From positions 1-35,560 of the forward strand of contig CANJVS010000003.1 in NCBI GenBank assembly GCA_947477755.1: a DNA stretch of 35,560 nucleotides, given 5' to 3'. Made by a program: the position numbers and the translations under genes. The DNA is from Verrucomicrobiaceae bacterium (GTDB lineage: Bacteria; Verrucomicrobiota; Verrucomicrobiia; Verrucomicrobiales; Verrucomicrobiaceae). Numbering within the stretch: the first letter of the stretch is position 1; the number at the start of each line of letters is the position of its first letter. Of the stretch, positions 32,996 to 35,560 are shown in pieces. The notes beneath the pieces are model-generated. The model worked only from the letters and a program-made list of their open reading frames with translations, did not search any database and had not been told where the DNA came from.

Positions 32996-33064
32996 GCGCT
33001 AAAGTAGCATGTTTGGAAGAAATCGGGAATCTATAATTTCTATCAATCGGTGTGACCCACTACC

Positions 33065-33072
33065 AGTCTTGT
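33065..33072 (+). repeat. Right copy of 8-bp target-site duplication
   Basis: AGTCTTGT immediately follows the right inverted repeat and is identical to the copy at 31816-31823. The next three bases (GGT) also match the left side, but there they belong to the inverted repeat. Confidence 0.85.
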
Positions 33073-33176
33073 GGTAGCCTGTGGCTAGCTTGTAGGTTTG
33101 AGAATTGCGGGTCAAAAACCAGCCATTCACGTGATTCATGGTAAAGATCTATGGGACGGGCTTATTCAAAAAGAAA

Positions 33177-34151
33177 TCAGGACAAGCCCCAATGGTTTGG
33201 TGGAATACGGATCTCCAGCCATTCTGCAGTTGTTGAAAATTCTGTGAGTTGGCGCTGTTCAGAACTCAGTGCGGCTGGGACGATGGCAAAGTCACCAGCC
33301 TGAAGCTGAGTGTTAGCAGTTGTTAATTGGCCCTTGATCATGGCGATGACCAAATGTTCACCGGATTCTCCAACCACTGACTGGCCGGCGCGATTGCGGC
33401 GAATTTCAAAGAACTCACTGGAGATGAGGTTTCCGTTAGCGTCGGCATTCTGGAAACTCGGGGCCGCAGTTTCGAAATCAATGCTGCGAAGTGATTTCTG
33501 GAGATGCAGCTCTCGTGGCTTTCCATCAAGACCGAGGCGGTTCCAATCAAACACCCGATAGGTTGTGTCGCTATTTTGCTGCACTTCGAAAATAACGAGA
33601 CCACCGCCGATGGCGTGGATCAGTCCGCTCGGAATGTAGAGACAGTCTCCGGGTTTTGGCTCCATGACCTGGACACATTCGATCATCGTCCCGTCGTGGA
33701 TGGATTGCTCAAGAATTTGCGGTGTCACGCCATGGCGGAGACCGGCATAAAGCTTTGCTCCAGGCTCAGCATGAATCACGTACCACATTTCCGTCTTCGG
33801 GTCTCCGCCCAGTTCGGCAGCCAGGTGCGCTGGTGGATGAACCTGAATGGAGAGATCATCACAGGCATCAAGGATCTTCATCAGGAGCGGATAACGAGCA
33901 GCAGGATGGCTCATTAAGGCCTTTCCAAAGACGGCTTCGCGGTGCCCGGTCCATAGATCATGCAGAGAAACCTGCTGGCCATTGCTAATTGTGCAGACGC
34001 TCTGCTCAAGGGGGCGATCGCTGATTTCCCACGACTCACCGAACGGACTTTGAGGGTCCGGTAGCGTCCGATTCAGCAAAGTCTCCAATCTCCTTCCGCC
34101 CCACATGCGGGTTTGATAGAGCGGTTGAAACGTTAAAAGTGAATCGAACAT
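33177..34151 (-). CDS. manA: Mannose-6-phosphate isomerase, class I (type I PMI)
   Basis: 324 residues, the short bacterial form. It interconverts mannose-6-phosphate and fructose-6-phosphate, feeding GDP-mannose for glycans or letting mannose enter glycolysis. The cupin zinc site is visible: LSIQVHPPAHLA (Gln and His ligands), KTEMWYVI (Glu ligand) and the later YIPSGLIHAIGGG (His ligand); FEVQQNSDTTYRVFDW is the conserved C-terminal-side motif with the catalytic Arg. The start at 34151 gives the standard N-terminus (LTFQPLYQTRMWGGRRLE). It converges with the M20 gene across the IS1-type element. Confidence 0.95.
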   Translation of the reverse strand: MFDSLLTFQPLYQTRMWGGRRLETLLNRTLPDPQSPFGESWEISDRPLEQSVCTISNGQQVSLHDLWTGHREAVFGKALMSHPAARYPLLMKILDACDDLSIQVHPPAHLAAELGGDPKTEMWYVIHAEPGAKLYAGLRHGVTPQILEQSIHDGTMIECVQVMEPKPGDCLYIPSGLIHAIGGGLVIFEVQQNSDTTYRVFDWNRLGLDGKPRELHLQKSLRSIDFETAAPSFQNADANGNLISSEFFEIRRNRAGQSVVGESGEHLVIAMIKGQLTTANTQLQAGDFAIVPAALSSEQRQLTEFSTTAEWLEIRIPPNHWGLS

Positions 34152-34349
34152 GCTGACTGTGAACGGTTAAAGCCATCTTCTGCAAGTTTTGGCATGTCCA
34201 ATCCGCAGCGGACCAAACAGCAATCCCGTGGTGGAGGGAACCATGAGGCCACCCCGGTATACAGGCTCACGCTACCAATGGGCGTGATCGCAAATGGCAG
34301 CAAGTAATGCTTGCAGCTTGGCGTTGTTTTCGGGCAATCTTTAATCTCT

Positions 34350-35560
34350 ATGGAAAACACACCCGACACCACGTCGCGCCGCGACTTTTTGAAAAACTCC
34401 ACCAAGGCGGTCGCTGGACTGTCCGTCCTCTCAGGCATTCAGATTCCTTATGTCCACGCGGCTGGTGATGACACGATCAACATCGCTCTCGTAGGTTGTG
34501 GCGGTCGCGGCACAGGAGCAGCGAGCAACTCCATGGGAGTGAAGCAGCGCACACGCCTCGTCGCCATGGCGGATGTGCAGGAAAGCCGCTTGGAAGCCAG
34601 CTTTGCCGGCCTGAGCGCCAAACACCCTGATCGCTTTTCGGTTTCTGCGGATGCCAAATTCATCGGCTTTGATGCCTATAAGAAAGCCATTGATGTCCTG
34701 AAACCGGGCGACGTGGTCGTGCTGGCGACACCTCCAGCCTTCCGCTGGGTGCAGTTTAAATATGCCATCGAAAAAGGCGTGAACGTCTTCATGGAAAAAC
34801 CCATTTGCGTGGACGCACCGAGCGGCAAGCGCATGCTGGCTCTGGGTGAAGAGGCCAAGGCTAAAAACATGAAAGTGGGCGTGGGTCTCATGTGCCGTCA
34901 CTGCCGCGTTCGTGGCGAGCTTTTTGACCGCATTCAGCAGGGGGAAATCGGCGACATCATCCTGGGCCGGGCCTATCGTCTCCAAGGCCCGGTTGGCACC
35001 TGCTTCACCCTGCCCCGTGACCCGAATACGGAAAAGAGCGAACTGCTCTGGCAGATCAAAAACTTCCACTCTTTCCTCTGGGCTTCAGGGGGTGCCTTCA
35101 GCGACTTCAACATTCATAACATTGATGAAATCTGCTGGATGAAGAATGACTGGCCGGTTGAAGCCAAAGCCACCGGAGGACGCTCAGACCGCGGGATTCA
35201 CATCGATCAAAACTTTGACCATTACAGCGTCGAGTACACCTTCCGCGATGGCAGCAAATTCTGGCTTGAAGGCCGCAATGCCATGAAGACGCACAATGAG
35301 TTTGCCAGCTATGTGCACGGGTCCAAGGGCATGGCCGTGATCTCCACCGCAGGTCATTTCCCTTCCCGCGCAATGACATTCAAGGGTCAAAACAAGAATC
35401 CCAAGGAGATCATCTGGCGTGGACCCAAGGTTGAGCCAAACCCATACGACCTGGAATGGCAGGATCTGATCGACGCCATTCACAACGACAAGCCCTACAA
35501 TGAAGTTGAGCGCGGCGCGAAGAGCAGCCTCGTCACCGTCATGGGTCGTATGTCGGCACA
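34350..35560 (+). CDS. Tat-exported Gfo/Idh/MocA-family oxidoreductase, 3' partial
   Basis: About 403 residues are visible and the frame is still open at the window edge. The N-terminus carries a twin-arginine signal (SRRDFLKNSTKAVAGLSVLS, cleavage near VHAA), so the enzyme folds and acquires its cofactor before export. The Rossmann fold follows (INIALVGCGGRGTGAA), then VVVLATPP and the EKP motif FMEKPICVD, and the C-terminal Gfo/Idh domain (GGAFSDFNIHNIDEICWM). Such secreted NAD(P)-binding sugar oxidoreductases are abundant in Planctomycetes and Verrucomicrobia; the substrate is unknown. It is divergent from manA across 198 bp. Confidence 0.92.
   Translation, partial: MENTPDTTSRRDFLKNSTKAVAGLSVLSGIQIPYVHAAGDDTINIALVGCGGRGTGAASNSMGVKQRTRLVAMADVQESRLEASFAGLSAKHPDRFSVSADAKFIGFDAYKKAIDVLKPGDVVVLATPPAFRWVQFKYAIEKGVNVFMEKPICVDAPSGKRMLALGEEAKAKNMKVGVGLMCRHCRVRGELFDRIQQGEIGDIILGRAYRLQGPVGTCFTLPRDPNTEKSELLWQIKNFHSFLWASGGAFSDFNIHNIDEICWMKNDWPVEAKATGGRSDRGIHIDQNFDHYSVEYTFRDGSKFWLEGRNAMKTHNEFASYVHGSKGMAVISTAGHFPSRAMTFKGQNKNPKEIIWRGPKVEPNPYDLEWQDLIDAIHNDKPYNEVERGAKSSLVTVMGRMSA

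Larger units (their letters stand above)
31824..33064. mobile_element. Nonautonomous IS1-type element (1,241 bp) carrying a P63C gene remnant
   Basis: The ends read GGTGGTGGGTCA (31824-31835) and, on the opposite strand, GGTAGTGGGTCA (33064-33053), matching at 11 of 12 positions. Exact 8-bp direct repeats flank both ends. Inside, from left: the 3' part of an IS1-family transposase gene on the minus strand, the 3' part of a P63C-domain gene on the plus strand, and a 43-codon ORF read inward from the right end. The transposase has lost most of its catalytic domain, so movement would need a helper in trans. The P63C part looks more A/T-rich than the surrounding genes. Confidence 0.82.

Noticed and set aside
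33138-33236. A 32-codon plus-strand ORF starting ATGGTAAAG just right of the IS1-type element
   Set aside because: It runs into the 3' end of manA on the other strand and has no ribosome site or protein-like pattern.
34300-34314. GCAAG/CTTGC inverted repeat upstream of the oxidoreductase
   Set aside because: A 5-bp stem with no promoter element around it; expected by chance.

Overview
The window (about 35.6 kb) looks like ordinary chromosome of a member of the Verrucomicrobiota or a close PVC relative. This is inferred from gene content, not from a marker search. The pointers are a double-length UvrA of the kind known from Chlamydiae, a secreted PQQ-type beta-propeller protein beginning DWPIWRGP after its signal peptide, a Tat-exported Gfo/Idh/MocA oxidoreductase, a single-chain ADP-forming acyl-CoA synthetase, moderate-to-high GC, and start codons mostly lacking a Shine-Dalgarno sequence. 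No rRNA, tRNA or CRISPR array was seen.

Layout. 1-3.5 kb: the 3' part of a hybrid sensor histidine kinase, convergent with a LuxR-type response regulator. 3.7-6.2 kb (minus): a three-gene run of an unknown protein, a membrane-anchored LysM protein with a degenerate L,D-transpeptidase domain, and accA. 6.3-11.4 kb (plus): a secreted alpha/beta hydrolase, a transmembrane protein kinase with an F5/8C (discoidin-like) tail, and an ADP-forming acyl-CoA synthetase. 11.4-18.3 kb (minus): a tight run of PQQ beta-propeller protein, GcvH-like protein, TPR (BamD/YbgF-like) protein, LptE-like lipoprotein, rsmI and glgP, mixing envelope biogenesis with translation and glycogen breakdown. 18.4-24.2 kb (plus): the 1,919-residue UvrA with four ATPase modules. 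24.2-27.4 kb (minus): small basic protein, rpsP, khpA, a membrane-anchored unknown, sufT and a zinc-ribbon membrane protein. 27.5-30.3 kb: ribE (plus) converging with a TonB-dependent receptor (minus) that lies downstream of a clear cobalamin riboswitch, which identifies it as a probable BtuB. 30.5-31.7 kb: an M20 metallopeptidase. 31.8-33.1 kb: a 1,241-bp nonautonomous IS1-type element. 33.2-35.6 kb: manA and, divergently, a Gfo/Idh/MocA oxidoreductase that runs off the window.

The most unusual locus is the IS1-type element. It has matching 12-bp terminal inverted repeats, an exact 8-bp target duplication, the 3' part of an IS1-family transposase gene, the 3' part of a P63C-domain gene facing the other way, and a 43-codon ORF. 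The two broken genes meet head to head inside one transposition unit. Other points of interest are the catalytically dead-looking LysM/YkuD protein, the kinase with an F5/8C extracytoplasmic domain, the B12 riboswitch, and an orphan GcvH-like protein inside an envelope operon. No complete new multi-gene system (defence, secretion or biosynthetic) is evident.
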